A stretch of DNA of 64,000 nucleotides from Simiduia agarivorans SA1 = DSM 21679 (GCF_000305785.2 NC_018868.3:434001-498000), one strand, 5' to 3'; positions 1 to 8,434 are shown, counted from the stretch's first letter. Numbers and translations are program-made. The notes: generated by a model from the letters alone, not told the origin.

Positions 1-304
1 CGTGAACCAGCAGCGTGGCGTAAACACCACCGGCGCCACAGGCGGAAATTTCTTCTGCGGCCACAATCATGTGATGGATGTCGGTGTCTTCCAGCATACC
101 GCCATAGGCTTCCGGGTAGCCCAGTTGCAACAAACCGATATCGGCAGCGTCGCGCCAGAGGGTTGCGGGCAGTTCACCAGCCTCATCCCACGCATTGACG
201 TGCGGCATAATTTTTTCGCTGACAAATTTCCGTAATTGGGTGCGCCAGGCGTGATGGGTGTCATTGAGGTGCGGATTGGGTAGCCGCAGGTCATCACGAT
301 GCAT
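1..304 (-). CDS. Acyl-CoA dehydrogenase, N-terminal part (cut by window edge)
   Basis: Translating leftward from the ATG at 304 gives about 101 residues with no stop before the edge. The reading has the helical N-terminal domain of flavin acyl-CoA dehydrogenases: an early FVSEKIMPHVNAW stretch, then IGLLQLGYPEAYGG, the usual 'GLLGL..PE.YGG' signature, and IVAAEEIS. It should oxidise an acyl-CoA to the enoyl-CoA and pass electrons to ETF. The ATG lies inside the last codons of the biotin carboxylase gene (11-bp overlap ending in its TGA), so translation is probably coupled. This is the second dehydrogenase of the operon; the first is at 3135-4295. The FAD and catalytic regions lie outside the window, so substrate cannot be inferred. 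Confidence 0.85.
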   Translation of the reverse strand, partial: MHRDDLRLPNPHLNDTHHAWRTQLRKFVSEKIMPHVNAWDEAGELPATLWRDAADIGLLQLGYPEAYGGMLEDTDIHHMIVAAEEISACGAGGVYATLLVH

Positions 305-2312
305 GGGTGGCTTCCTCAGGGGATTGTGTTTCTGTGTGATTGGTGTGAATCACCGCCAGTGCCTGGCCGGTGCGGATCTGATCGCCTGCGTTGCATAGCA
401 GTTCCACGCAACCGCTTGTGTTGGCCCGAATGGGCATTTCCATTTTCATGGCTTCAATAATCATCAGGGTATCGCCTTCTGCTACCGTGCTGTCCGGCGC
501 CACCAGACAAGCTACCACCCGCCCATCCATGGGGGCGTTCAGGCCACCGGTTTTGGTGTGCGTTGTGGCTAATGGATTACTCGGGTGTATTTCGAAACTC
601 TGTCCGTTCAGTTGCAACCAAAGGCCGTTGCCTTGTTGTGTTATCCAGGCCTTATACGAAACGCCATCGATACGACAGTGCAATAATATGGCCTTGTGGT
701 TCTGGTATTGGTGAATCTGATCAATCTTGTATTCAATGTCGGCGTCAGTGAGCAAGAGCTCGCCCTTCGGCCAGTTTTTGCTATCTAACGTAATCGTTGT
801 GTGTGCATCATCCGCGTGCAGTTTAAGTTTGTAGCGTGAAGGGAAGGCGAGGGCGGACAGGTTTTTATACCAGTTGCCAGTGCCTGAATCCTTTGAAGGT
901 TGCGCCTGCAAGAAAAAATTCAGTGCTGCCAGCTGCAGGGCGGCTTTCTTCTCCGCGCTTTGGGAGAGTATTGCCGCATGGCGACTGAGAAAGCCTGTTC
1001 CGAGATCGGCGGCTTTGAACGCGGGTTGCGAAAGAACCGAGCGTAAATAGCCCAGGTTGTGGTGTAAGCCCAGTAGCGGAGTCTGTTCGATCAGTTGGAT
1101 CAGGCGCTCAATGGCTTGTTCGCGTGTAGCACCATGCGCGATCAGTTTACCGAGCATGGGGTCGTAGTGATTGCCGATGGTCAAACCCGTAAACAGGCAA
1201 TGGTCAATTCGCGCGTCGCGAGTCTGGCCGTTGTCGTCAGGCCAGTGCAATATTTCGCCCGTTTGCGGCAAAAAATCGTTCAGTGGATCTTCGGCGTAGA
1301 GCCTGACCTCTATGGCGTGCCCCTCAGGTCTGAGCGCTGCCTGCGAAAGCGGCAGGGGGGTTCCTTGTGCGACAGCCAATTGCCATTGCACCAGATCCAG
1401 CCCGAATATTTTTTCGGTGACCGGGTGTTCCACCTGCAAGCGGGTGTTCATTTCCAGAAAGTAAAAATTCTGATCGTGGTCTAACAGAAACTCCACGGTA
1501 CCTGCGCCCACATAATTGCAGGCCTGTGCCGCGCGTACGGCGGCTTCGCCCATGCGTTGGCGCAAGTCGTCAGAAAGCCCGGGCGCGGGCGCTTCTTCCA
1601 CCACCTTCTGGTGCCGGCGCTGCAATGAACAGTCGCGATCACCCAAGTAGACACAATGGCCCTGCTGATCGGCAAACACCTGGACTTCCACATGCCTGGG
1701 GTCGATCAGGGCGCGCTCAAGCAGTAATGTATCGTTGCCAAAGGCCGCTAAGGCTTCGCGTTTGGCGCTGGCTATGGCGTCTTTCAGCGCCTGTTGATCT
1801 GTTGCCAAGCGCATGCCTTTACCGCCGCCACCTGCAGATGCCTTGATCATCAATGGCAGGCCGATGTCAGCAGCCTTGGCCAGTAAGGTATCAAGTGATT
1901 GATCGGCACCGTTATAGCCAGGCAACAGGGGAACAACCACGGCTTCAACCGCCTGCTTGGCTGCGCGTTTATCGCCCATGAGCTCGATAGCATCAGCCGG
2001 AGGCCCGACAAAAATCAACCCCGCATTGCAGACAGCGCGCGCAAATTCCGCATTTTCTGACAGGAATCCGTAGCCGGGATGAATGGCATCGGCCTGGGTT
2101 TCGCTGGCAGCTGCGATGATTGCGGGGATGTTGAGGTAAGACTGCGCGGCTGCCGCAGCGCCGATACACACGCGTCTGTCGGCCAGCTGGGTATGCAGTG
2201 CATGTTGGTCTGCCTCGGAGTACACGGCGACGGTTTCAATGCCAAGCGATTTGGCGGTGCGGATAATCCGGCAGGCGATCTCGCCCCGGTTGGCAATCAA
2301 TAATCGCTTCAT
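294..2312 (-). CDS. atuF: Geranyl-CoA carboxylase alpha subunit (biotin carboxylase + BCCP)
   Basis: 672 residues, the normal length for the alpha subunit of acyl-CoA carboxylases. The N-terminus (MKRLLIANRGEIACRIIR) begins the biotin carboxylase domain. KASAGGGGKGMRL is the ATP-grasp glycine loop, and EMNTRLQVEHPVTE is the carboxylase active-site segment. The C-terminal biotinyl domain has EAMKMEMP, with the biotin lysine at about residue 623. It carboxylates biotin with ATP and bicarbonate and hands the CO2 to the beta subunit (4306-5910). Its start overlaps the hydratase stop in an ATGA. The alpha sequence alone does not separate geranyl-CoA from 3-methylcrotonyl-CoA carboxylase (LiuD); the operon context (SDR, AtuD- and AtuC-like genes, TetR regulator) favours Atu. 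Confidence 0.85.
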   Translation of the reverse strand: MKRLLIANRGEIACRIIRTAKSLGIETVAVYSEADQHALHTQLADRRVCIGAAAAAQSYLNIPAIIAAASETQADAIHPGYGFLSENAEFARAVCNAGLIFVGPPADAIELMGDKRAAKQAVEAVVVPLLPGYNGADQSLDTLLAKAADIGLPLMIKASAGGGGKGMRLATDQQALKDAIASAKREALAAFGNDTLLLERALIDPRHVEVQVFADQQGHCVYLGDRDCSLQRRHQKVVEEAPAPGLSDDLRQRMGEAAVRAAQACNYVGAGTVEFLLDHDQNFYFLEMNTRLQVEHPVTEKIFGLDLVQWQLAVAQGTPLPLSQAALRPEGHAIEVRLYAEDPLNDFLPQTGEILHWPDDNGQTRDARIDHCLFTGLTIGNHYDPMLGKLIAHGATREQAIERLIQLIEQTPLLGLHHNLGYLRSVLSQPAFKAADLGTGFLSRHAAILSQSAEKKAALQLAALNFFLQAQPSKDSGTGNWYKNLSALAFPSRYKLKLHADDAHTTITLDSKNWPKGELLLTDADIEYKIDQIHQYQNHKAILLHCRIDGVSYKAWITQQGNGLWLQLNGQSFEIHPSNPLATTHTKTGGLNAPMDGRVVACLVAPDSTVAEGDTLMIIEAMKMEMPIRANTSGCVELLCNAGDQIRTGQALAVIHTNHTETQSPEEATHAS

Positions 2313-3124
2313 GCGTCAACCTCGGCCCACTGGGGTTTGCGTTTTTCCATAAACGCGCGGCTGCCTTCGGGGCCGTCGCCGCGGGTAATGGCATAGGAAA
2401 ACGCCTGCGCGGCATGATCCAGTAACTGTTCGCAATCCTCACCGGCAAACCGGGAGAGGCTAAAGCACAATTGTTTTGTGCTTCTGAGCGCTGCCGGCGA
2501 AGCAAATTGAACGGTATGAAGTGCTTGTTGCAGTCGATGCTCTGCTTCCGAGGCGCCGGAGAATATTTCATCCACAAGACCCAGTGCCTGTGCGTCGCGG
2601 CTGCTGAGCTTTTTGCTGAATAGCGCCAACTGACGGGCTTTGACCAGGCCAATTTTGTCAGCCACAAAGGGCGTAATTTGTGCGGGCGGCAGTCCCAGGG
2701 TGACTTCTGGCATGGCAAGCTTTGCCTGCTCGTGTGCAATCACCAGATCCGATACCGCCGCCAATCCCAGACCACCACCCATGGCTGCACCTTCCACAAG
2801 GGAAATCACCATGCAGGGCAAGCGGGTCAGTGCCAGCAGCAATTCGCCGTAGCGGCGGTTGACGGAAAAAAAGGCCTCTTTGTCGCCGTTTTCAAACGCT
2901 TGTGCTGCCGTGAGCATATCGGCCAGATCGCCACCGGCACAAAAATGACCGCCATTGCCGCGCAGCACCAGCACGCGGCAAGCAGCGTCTTGTTGAATTT
3001 TTTCCGCCAGTGCCAGCAGTTGTTCCACCATTGCAAGGTTAAGTGCATTGCGTTGGGCCGGGCGGTTGAGGGTAACCTGGTAGCCCAGTGCAATGGGTTC
3101 AATGATCAGGGCGTTGTTGTCCAT
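2309..3124 (-). CDS. atuE: Enoyl-CoA hydratase, isohexenylglutaconyl-CoA hydratase type
   Basis: 271-residue crotonase-fold protein. The oxyanion-hole segment GGHFCAGGDLADM and the second loop VEGAAMGGGLGLA are clear, followed by MPEVTLGLPP, which carries the catalytic-region glutamate. In the Atu pathway this enzyme hydrates the glutaconyl-type product of the carboxylase; in leucine breakdown the LiuC homologue does the same with 3-methylglutaconyl-CoA. I take the ATG at 3124 (MDNNALIIEP) because the frame upstream lies inside the 3' end of the preceding dehydrogenase gene; the gap is then 10 bp. The 3' end overlaps the biotin carboxylase start in ATGA. The family is certain; the precise substrate is inferred from the operon. 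Confidence 0.82.
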   Translation of the reverse strand: MDNNALIIEPIALGYQVTLNRPAQRNALNLAMVEQLLALAEKIQQDAACRVLVLRGNGGHFCAGGDLADMLTAAQAFENGDKEAFFSVNRRYGELLLALTRLPCMVISLVEGAAMGGGLGLAAVSDLVIAHEQAKLAMPEVTLGLPPAQITPFVADKIGLVKARQLALFSKKLSSRDAQALGLVDEIFSGASEAEHRLQQALHTVQFASPAALRSTKQLCFSLSRFAGEDCEQLLDHAAQAFSYAITRGDGPEGSRAFMEKRKPQWAEVDA

Positions 3125-3134
3125 AAAGCGCCGC

Positions 3135-4295
3135 CTATTGTTTCTTTTTCTTGGGCAGGATGCCCATGAGTTTGCAGATAATACCGAGCATGATTTCATC
3201 GGCGCCGCCGCCGATAGACGTCAGCCTGAAATCGCGATAAAGGCGGTTGACCAGACTCGATTCCATATAGCCCATACCACCCCAGAATTGCAGGCATTGG
3301 TCCGGCAAGGTGCGCGATAGCCGGCCCGCCTTGAGCTTGGCCATGCTGGCGAGCAGACTGGCGTCTTGCCCTGCCAGATAATTTTCGGCTGCGTGATAAA
3401 CCAGCGCGCGCAGGGATTCGATTTCCGTGGTCATTTCCGCCAGGGCAAAGTGAATGGTCTGGTTGTCCAACAGAGGCGCACCAAAGGCTTTGCGTTCGCG
3501 GGTATAGTCGATGGTGCTGTGCACACAGGCTTCGAAGCCTCTGAGCGTGAGGGCTGCGCCAAACAAACGTTCTTCCTGAAACTGCAGCATCTGGTACAGA
3601 AAGCCCGCGCCTTCATCACCGATGCGATAGCGTTGGGGAACGCGCACGCTGTCGAAAAAAACTGGCGCGGTATCAGATGAACGCATCCCCAGTTTTTCGA
3701 GCTTGGGGCCTATGCTTAAGCCAGGCGTGTTGGCTGGCACCACAATCAGGGATTTATTGCTGTGGGGTTTGTCATCGCTGGTATTGGCCAGCACGCAAAA
3801 ATAGTCTGCCTGCGGTGCGTTGGTGATCCACATTTTACTGCCGTCAATCACATAGTCGTCACCGTCTTTGCGGGCGCGGGTTTTGATGGCCGCCACATCC
3901 GACCCAGCGTCGGGTTCGGACACCGCAATGGAAAACACGGCATCACCGCTGATCGCCGGCGTGAGAAATTCGCGGCGCAATTCATCGCTGCCAAACTGCG
4001 CCAGCGCCGGTGTAGCCATGGAAGTCTGGACGCCAATGGACAGGGGCACGCCGCCGCAATGAATCGCACCCAGTTCCTCCGCCAGCACCAGTTCATAACT
4101 GAAATCCAGCCCCATGCCGCCATAGGCTTCAGGCTTGCTGATACCCAATAAACCCATGTTACCCAAACGCTTCAGCACGTCATGCATGGGGAAATGCCCG
4201 GCGGCTTCCCAGGCCTCAACCTGCGGATTGAATTCGACCTCAACCAACTGTTGGATGCTACGGCGCAGGGCCTGATGTTGTTCGGTAAATTGCAT
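3135..4295 (-). CDS. atuD: Acyl-CoA dehydrogenase, citronellyl-CoA dehydrogenase type
   Basis: 386 residues from the ATG at 4295, a normal length. GLLGISKPEAYGGMG, the FAD/substrate segment SIAVSEPDAGSD, and DGSKMWITNA are standard acyl-CoA dehydrogenase signatures. The usual C-terminal catalytic glutamate position is occupied by glycine (SIGGGADEIM). A glutamate at about 242 in QEERLFGAA sits where isovaleryl-CoA dehydrogenase keeps its catalytic base (LERLVLA). This alternative base placement is typical of enzymes acting on branched chains and fits citronellyl-CoA. Electrons would go to ETF, encoded at 27.7-29.4 kb. The gap to the upstream carboxylase beta gene is 10 bp. The upstream in-frame extension is discarded because it lies within that gene. 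Confidence 0.85.
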   Translation of the reverse strand: MQFTEQHQALRRSIQQLVEVEFNPQVEAWEAAGHFPMHDVLKRLGNMGLLGISKPEAYGGMGLDFSYELVLAEELGAIHCGGVPLSIGVQTSMATPALAQFGSDELRREFLTPAISGDAVFSIAVSEPDAGSDVAAIKTRARKDGDDYVIDGSKMWITNAPQADYFCVLANTSDDKPHSNKSLIVVPANTPGLSIGPKLEKLGMRSSDTAPVFFDSVRVPQRYRIGDEGAGFLYQMLQFQEERLFGAALTLRGFEACVHSTIDYTRERKAFGAPLLDNQTIHFALAEMTTEIESLRALVYHAAENYLAGQDASLLASMAKLKAGRLSRTLPDQCLQFWGGMGYMESSLVNRLYRDFRLTSIGGGADEIMLGIICKLMGILPKKKKQ

Positions 4296-4305
4296 AGTGG
4301 CTCCG

Positions 4306-5910
4306 TTACAGGCGGGCGACGCCAAATTGATTGGTTCGGGTTGTGACCTTGTCTGCGTGTTTACACAGGTGAAACAGCAAGCCCAGCAGGTCGCGGGTGT
4401 GGCGCGGGTCGATGATGCCGTCATCCCACAGCCGGGCCGTGCAGGCGAGCGCCGTGGAAGCATCATCCACAAAGGCGGCGGTGTCGGATTCAAGTTTTTC
4501 AAGCATGGCCGCGTCGGAGGCAGCGCCCATTTTTGCTTCAGTGACAATGCGTAAAACCTTGCCCGCCTGGGCGCCGCCCATGACTGCTGTGCGGCTGTTG
4601 GGCCAGGCGAAAATAAAGCGGGGATCAAAGCCGCGGCCACACATGGCGTAATTGCCGGCACCGTAGGAGCCGCCCATGACGATGCTGATTTTCGGCACGG
4701 TGGCATTGGCCACCGCCTGAATCATTTTGGCACCGTGTTTGATAATGCCCGATTGTTCCGCATGGGTGCCTACCATGAAGCCGGTGGTATTGTGTAAAAA
4801 CAACAAGGGTGTGCCCGATTGCTCGCACAGTTGGATAAACTGCGCGGCCTTGTTGGCACCCTGGGCCGTGATGGGCCCGTTGTTGGTGATAATGCCTACC
4901 GGTTCACCATAGAGTTGACCATGCCCACACAGAGTCTGGTTGTCGAAACCCGCTTTGAATTCCAGAAATTCCGATTTATCTACCAGGCGCGCAATGACCT
5001 CGCGCGCATCGAATGGCGTTTTTGTGTTGGCCGGAATCACGCCTACCAATTCCTCGGGCGAGTAGCTGGGTGCGGGTATATCCTGCTTTATGTCTGCCAG
5101 CAGCGAAGACCAATTGAGTGAGGAAACAATCGCACGCGCCATGGCAATGCCTTGCGCATCGTCGTCGGCCACATAATCGCCGGTGCCGGCGCTGGCGTGA
5201 ATGTCACTGCCACCGAGCGCTTCATCCGTGGCAATTTCGCCGGTGGCCGCTTTTAACAGGGGCGGGCCGGCCAGGTACATGGTGGCCTGGTTTTTAATGA
5301 GTACCACATAATCGCTGAGTGCGGGCTGATAGGCGCCGCCGGCGGTGGCGCTGCCGTGCACCACGGTGATCTGGGGAATACCGGCGGCAGACATGCGTGC
5401 CTGATTGGCAAAGCCACGGCCGCCCGGTGCAAAAATTTCATTGGCGTAGAGCAGGTTGGCGCCGCCACTTTGCGCCAGGGTCACGAAGGGTAGTTTGTTT
5501 TCCAGTGCGATGGTCTGCAACCGCAGGGCTTTTTCCATGCCCGCCGGAGAAATAGTGCCGCCTTTGATGGCGTAGTTGTCCACCCGTACCATGCAGGCGA
5601 CGCCTTCAATAAATCCGATGCCGGCAATGCAGCCGCCACCGGCGCCGGAGCCGTCTTTGTCATCGTACATTTTGTAACCGGCCAGTGCGCCGATTTCTAC
5701 AAAGGGGCTGCCCGGATCGAGCAGCAACGACAACCGTTCACGTGGCAGCAGCATGCCGCGCTGGGCGTATTTTTCGCGCTTGGTTTCGGCACTGGTTTGC
5801 TGATGCCGGCCCACGGCTTCAACCGTGGCGAGTTGCGCCAGCAGTTGTTCGCGGTTGGCCGCAAATGCCTCGCCGTTTACATCAAGTTGACTGTGCAAAC
5901 GTGGTTTCAT
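4306..5910 (-). CDS. atuC: Geranyl-CoA carboxylase beta subunit (carboxyltransferase)
   Basis: 534 residues, as expected for the beta subunit of geranyl-CoA or methylcrotonyl-CoA carboxylase. The N-terminal half has RGMLLPRERLSLLLDPGSPF and SGGANLLYANEIFAPGG, and the oxyanion-type loops HGSATAGGAYQPALSDY and GPPLLKAATGE. The C-terminal half has GGSYGAGNYAMCGR and FAWPNSRTAVMGGAQA. It transfers CO2 from biotin to the gamma-carbon of the acyl-CoA. The segment GGRGFANQARMS is shorter and more glycine-rich than the FGRIFYNQ-type loop I recall from methylcrotonyl-CoA carboxylase, which favours a longer acyl chain such as geranyl. Its start overlaps the SDR stop (ATGA). MCC activity is the main alternative. 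Confidence 0.85.
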   Translation of the reverse strand: MKPRLHSQLDVNGEAFAANREQLLAQLATVEAVGRHQQTSAETKREKYAQRGMLLPRERLSLLLDPGSPFVEIGALAGYKMYDDKDGSGAGGGCIAGIGFIEGVACMVRVDNYAIKGGTISPAGMEKALRLQTIALENKLPFVTLAQSGGANLLYANEIFAPGGRGFANQARMSAAGIPQITVVHGSATAGGAYQPALSDYVVLIKNQATMYLAGPPLLKAATGEIATDEALGGSDIHASAGTGDYVADDDAQGIAMARAIVSSLNWSSLLADIKQDIPAPSYSPEELVGVIPANTKTPFDAREVIARLVDKSEFLEFKAGFDNQTLCGHGQLYGEPVGIITNNGPITAQGANKAAQFIQLCEQSGTPLLFLHNTTGFMVGTHAEQSGIIKHGAKMIQAVANATVPKISIVMGGSYGAGNYAMCGRGFDPRFIFAWPNSRTAVMGGAQAGKVLRIVTEAKMGAASDAAMLEKLESDTAAFVDDASTALACTARLWDDGIIDPRHTRDLLGLLFHLCKHADKVTTRTNQFGVARL

Positions 5911-6797
5911 TCGTTCGCCTCATCGTCGCGTAACATCGCCGGCAGCTCGGCGCGATGAAAGCCATTGTAGGGACTACTGTTTACGGCATTGCCCTCGGGT
6001 AAGGGCCATATAGCGGGTGCTGAGCCGAGTGATGAACCGCCATCAATGCGCAGGGTGTGGCCGTTGATAAAGGCACCGCCGGGGCTCAGTAAAAAACAAA
6101 TGACCGAGCTGATTTCTGCTTCATAGGCGAGACGTTTCAGTGGTACGTGATTTTTCACGCCTTTGATCAGCGATTGAAAATGCGGGTCATAGGTATCAAA
6201 GCCGGAAGAGGCCACCCAGCCGGGCGCTACGGCATTCACGCGCACACCGAAAAAGCCCCATTCCCAGGCGCAGGTTTTAGTGAGGTTTTCCATGCCGGCC
6301 CGGGCTGCGCCCGAGTGGCCCATGGCGGGCATGCCGTTCAGGTTGTCGGCGGTGATGTTGACAATGGCGCCGCCGTGGGCCTGAAAACAGTGCTTGTAAA
6401 ATTCGCGCGACATGAGAAATCCGCCCACCAGATTGGACTTTACCACCGCCTCAAAGCCTTTCAGGGATATCATTTCCAGCGGCGCCGGGAATTGGCCACC
6501 GGCGTTATTAACCAAGCCATGAATACGGCCGTGGGTGTTGACGATATCGGCCACCGCTTTTTCAACTGCGGCTTCATCGCGGATATCAAAGGCATAACTT
6601 GTGGCAGATCCGCCGTCTTCGGAAATTTCGGCCACCACCTTGTCGAGCTTTTCCTGCTTGCGCCCGGTGATGATGACTTTGGCGCCGAGCGATGCGAGTT
6701 CGTGCGCGGTGCAACGGCCAATACCACTGCCACCGCCGGTCACCACATAGGTTTGTCCGGAAAAAATGCCGGGTTTCAGTACCGATTGGTAAGTCAT
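5907..6797 (-). CDS. atuB: SDR oxidoreductase of the Atu operon, PECR-like, without the YxxxK dyad
   Basis: 296 residues. The cofactor-binding motif TGGGSGIG (about 20-27) and NNAGG (about 97-101) are intact, so it binds NAD(P). The catalytic Tyr-xxx-Lys is not present: the aligned segment is GHSGAARAGM, with His161 and Arg166 in the tyrosine and lysine positions. Peroxisomal trans-2-enoyl-CoA reductases share this HSGAARAG segment, so the protein may reduce or oxidise an acyl-CoA rather than an alcohol. AtuB and AtuG of Pseudomonas are SDRs proposed for citronellol/citronellal oxidation or beta-oxidation steps. The gene ends in an ATGA overlap with atuC and follows the BKACE gene by 27 bp. 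Family sure, reaction unsure; the symbol reflects position. Confidence 0.75.
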   Translation of the reverse strand: MTYQSVLKPGIFSGQTYVVTGGGSGIGRCTAHELASLGAKVIITGRKQEKLDKVVAEISEDGGSATSYAFDIRDEAAVEKAVADIVNTHGRIHGLVNNAGGQFPAPLEMISLKGFEAVVKSNLVGGFLMSREFYKHCFQAHGGAIVNITADNLNGMPAMGHSGAARAGMENLTKTCAWEWGFFGVRVNAVAPGWVASSGFDTYDPHFQSLIKGVKNHVPLKRLAYEAEISSVICFLLSPGGAFINGHTLRIDGGSSLGSAPAIWPLPEGNAVNSSPYNGFHRAELPAMLRDDEANE

Positions 6798-6824
6798 AAT
6801 AATTCCTTTATTGGGTTTGCCGGC

Positions 6825-7679
6825 TTACAAAAACAGCTCGCGTGCCTGAGCAGGCGTGGCGACGGTCCGGCCGGTCTCGTGCGCGATACTGGCGAGCGCG
6901 GCAATCAGTTCACCATTGGAGCGCGCGCGCTCGCCATTGGGTAAATAAAACGTGTCTTCCAATCCGGTTCTCAAATGCCCGCCCAACTCGGCGGCTTTGC
7001 GGTGTACGGGCCAGATGGCTTCCCGGCCAATCAGTGTGGTTTGCCAGGGGTTGTTCTGGGGTAGGTAGCGCAACAGCAGTGCCAGCAGATCCGCATCGGC
7101 AGGCATGCCGGAATCCACGCCCATGACAAAATTGAAACTGGCGCGGTCGATCATTCCCACCTGTTCGAACATGGCCACCGAACGCACGATGCCGGTATCA
7201 AAGCACTCAAATTCCGGCCGGGTATTGGTTTGCCGCATCACCGCCAGCAGTTCTTCGATTTTTTCCACGGTGTTTTCAAACAGCATGGGCGGCCAGGCCC
7301 ATTGGCCGTTACTGCGGGCCTTCAGGTAGTTGAGGCTGCCGGCATTACAGGCACCGATTTCCGGTTTGCAGCGCTCCAGACAGGCAATGGGGCCGGATTG
7401 ATCTCGGCCGATGGTGCCTGTGGAAAAATTAAGCAGGACGCCGGGGCAAGCGGCCCGTATGGCATCGGCCACTTCGGCTGCCACCTCCGGCTCCCAGCTG
7501 GGCAGGTGGCCCAGTTCTGGCGCCTGTTGGCGGAAATGCACATGCATAACGGAGGCGCCTTCATCAAACGCGGCTTTGGCTGATGCAGCCATTTCCGCGG
7601 CGGTAACCGGTACCGGGTGCTGCTTGGGGTTGGTCAGTACGCCGGTGAGTGCGCAGGTGATGACGGCCAGATCGCTCAT
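6825..7679 (-). CDS. Beta-keto acid cleavage enzyme (BKACE, DUF849/Kce family)
   Basis: 284 residues from the ATG at 7679, which has a GGAG ribosome site; a longer frame to 7721 would run into the operator. The metal-binding pair HVH is at residues 46 and 48, the numbering known for the 3-keto-5-aminohexanoate cleavage enzyme. The later zinc glutamate is in AAELGGHLRTGLED (about 231). These enzymes condense a beta-keto acid with acetyl-CoA to give acetoacetate and a shorter acyl-CoA. In this operon a plausible substrate is the free 3-oxo acid formed after lyase cleavage of the terpene intermediate, but this is inference. It sits first in the operon, where Pseudomonas has the unrelated atuA. 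Confidence 0.85.
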   Translation of the reverse strand: MSDLAVITCALTGVLTNPKQHPVPVTAAEMAASAKAAFDEGASVMHVHFRQQAPELGHLPSWEPEVAAEVADAIRAACPGVLLNFSTGTIGRDQSGPIACLERCKPEIGACNAGSLNYLKARSNGQWAWPPMLFENTVEKIEELLAVMRQTNTRPEFECFDTGIVRSVAMFEQVGMIDRASFNFVMGVDSGMPADADLLALLLRYLPQNNPWQTTLIGREAIWPVHRKAAELGGHLRTGLEDTFYLPNGERARSNGELIAALASIAHETGRTVATPAQARELFL

Positions 7680-7716
7680 ATCCAGGCTCCAGTGAAAATT
7701 GTGTTGGAATGAATCT

Positions 7717-7734
7717 ACCAAGCAAGCGCTTGGT
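7717..7734. promoter_or_regulatory. Inverted repeat, probable TetR (AtuR-like) operator
   Basis: The arms ACCAAGC and GCTTGGT are perfect 7-bp complements separated by AAGC, with an inner CAAGCGCTTG palindrome. It lies between the divergent BKACE and TetR genes and touches the -35 box of the TetR promoter, so binding should repress both directions. Symmetry and position are seen; the ligand regulator is inferred. Confidence 0.65.
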
Positions 7735-7761
7735 TGACAAGTGCCTGGTGGATTCTATGTA
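7734..7761 (+). promoter_or_regulatory. Sigma-70 type promoter of the divergent TetR gene
   Basis: TTGACA at 7734-7739 and TATGTA at 7756-7761 are separated by 16 bp and lie 33 bp before the TetR start codon. The -35 box overlaps the last base of the inverted repeat, which implies autoregulation. Confidence 0.6.
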
Positions 7762-7793
7762 ATGACCGCCAGTCCACAGTTTAGATACCGACC

Positions 7794-8381
7794 ATGACCG
7801 CGTTACTCAATGACCCCAATTCCGCCAAAGGCAATATTCTGCGTGCCGCTGCTGCCCTGTTCCGGGAAAAGGGCTTTAACCGCACTACGGTGAGGGACAT
7901 CGCCGCCGATGTGGGTATCCTATCGGGAAGCTTGTTTCATCACTTTCCCAACAAGGAGGCCATTCTGGCGCAGTTGATGGAGGAGCTGATTCTGTTGGTG
8001 GATGCCGAAATGCAGAAGCAGATGGCGTCTGTGGACGATCCGGGTGATCAGCTGACCGCTTTGGTGCACTGTGAGTTGCGGGCCATTTATGCAGAAATAG
8101 GCACCGGCCTCAGTATTCTGGTGACTGAATGGCGGGCGCTCAGCGAAGCCAGCCAGGCCCGTATTCTCGGCCTGCGGGCGGACTATGAGGCACGCTGGCT
8201 GTCTGTGCTGAGCCAGCTGGCGGAGCAGGGCAGGCTGACCACGGAGCCTTTTCTGGCCCGGCAGTTTATCCGGGGGGCCGCCATGGAAACCTGGCATTGG
8301 TACAAGCCGGATGGTCGTTGGAATCTGGCTGAACTGGCGGCTCAGTTAAGCGGAAGTTTTATGACGCCTGTCAACGCCTGA
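7794..8381 (+). CDS. atuR: TetR family transcriptional regulator, AtuR-like
   Basis: 195 residues with a clear N-terminal TetR helix-turn-helix: ILRAAAALFREKGFNRTT, then TVRDIAADVGILSGSLFHHF and NKEAIL at about 35-60. The C-terminal half (80-195) is the ligand and dimer domain and has no motif I can assign to a ligand. It is divergent from the terpene-type operon with an inverted repeat between them, the arrangement of atuR in Pseudomonas. I infer that it represses the operon and itself and is released by a pathway acyl-CoA. A branched-chain acyl-CoA sensor is the alternative. Confidence 0.85.
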   Translation: MTALLNDPNSAKGNILRAAAALFREKGFNRTTVRDIAADVGILSGSLFHHFPNKEAILAQLMEELILLVDAEMQKQMASVDDPGDQLTALVHCELRAIYAEIGTGLSILVTEWRALSEASQARILGLRADYEARWLSVLSQLAEQGRLTTEPFLARQFIRGAAMETWHWYKPDGRWNLAELAAQLSGSFMTPVNA

Positions 8382-8434
8382 GCCGGGACTGCGTTTTAAA
8401 GGGTACAGATACCAATAAAACGCGGAGACATCCC

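Noticed and set aside
2..235. Plus-strand short frame at the left edge
   Set aside because: The minus strand here encodes a good acyl-CoA dehydrogenase N-terminus (1-304).
294..5910. Leucine/isovalerate (Liu) operon with methylcrotonyl-CoA carboxylase
   Set aside because: No HMG-CoA lyase or MerR-type LiuR; the gene set SDR, AtuD-like dehydrogenase, glycine-rich beta loop and divergent TetR fits Atu better. MCC activity cannot be fully excluded.
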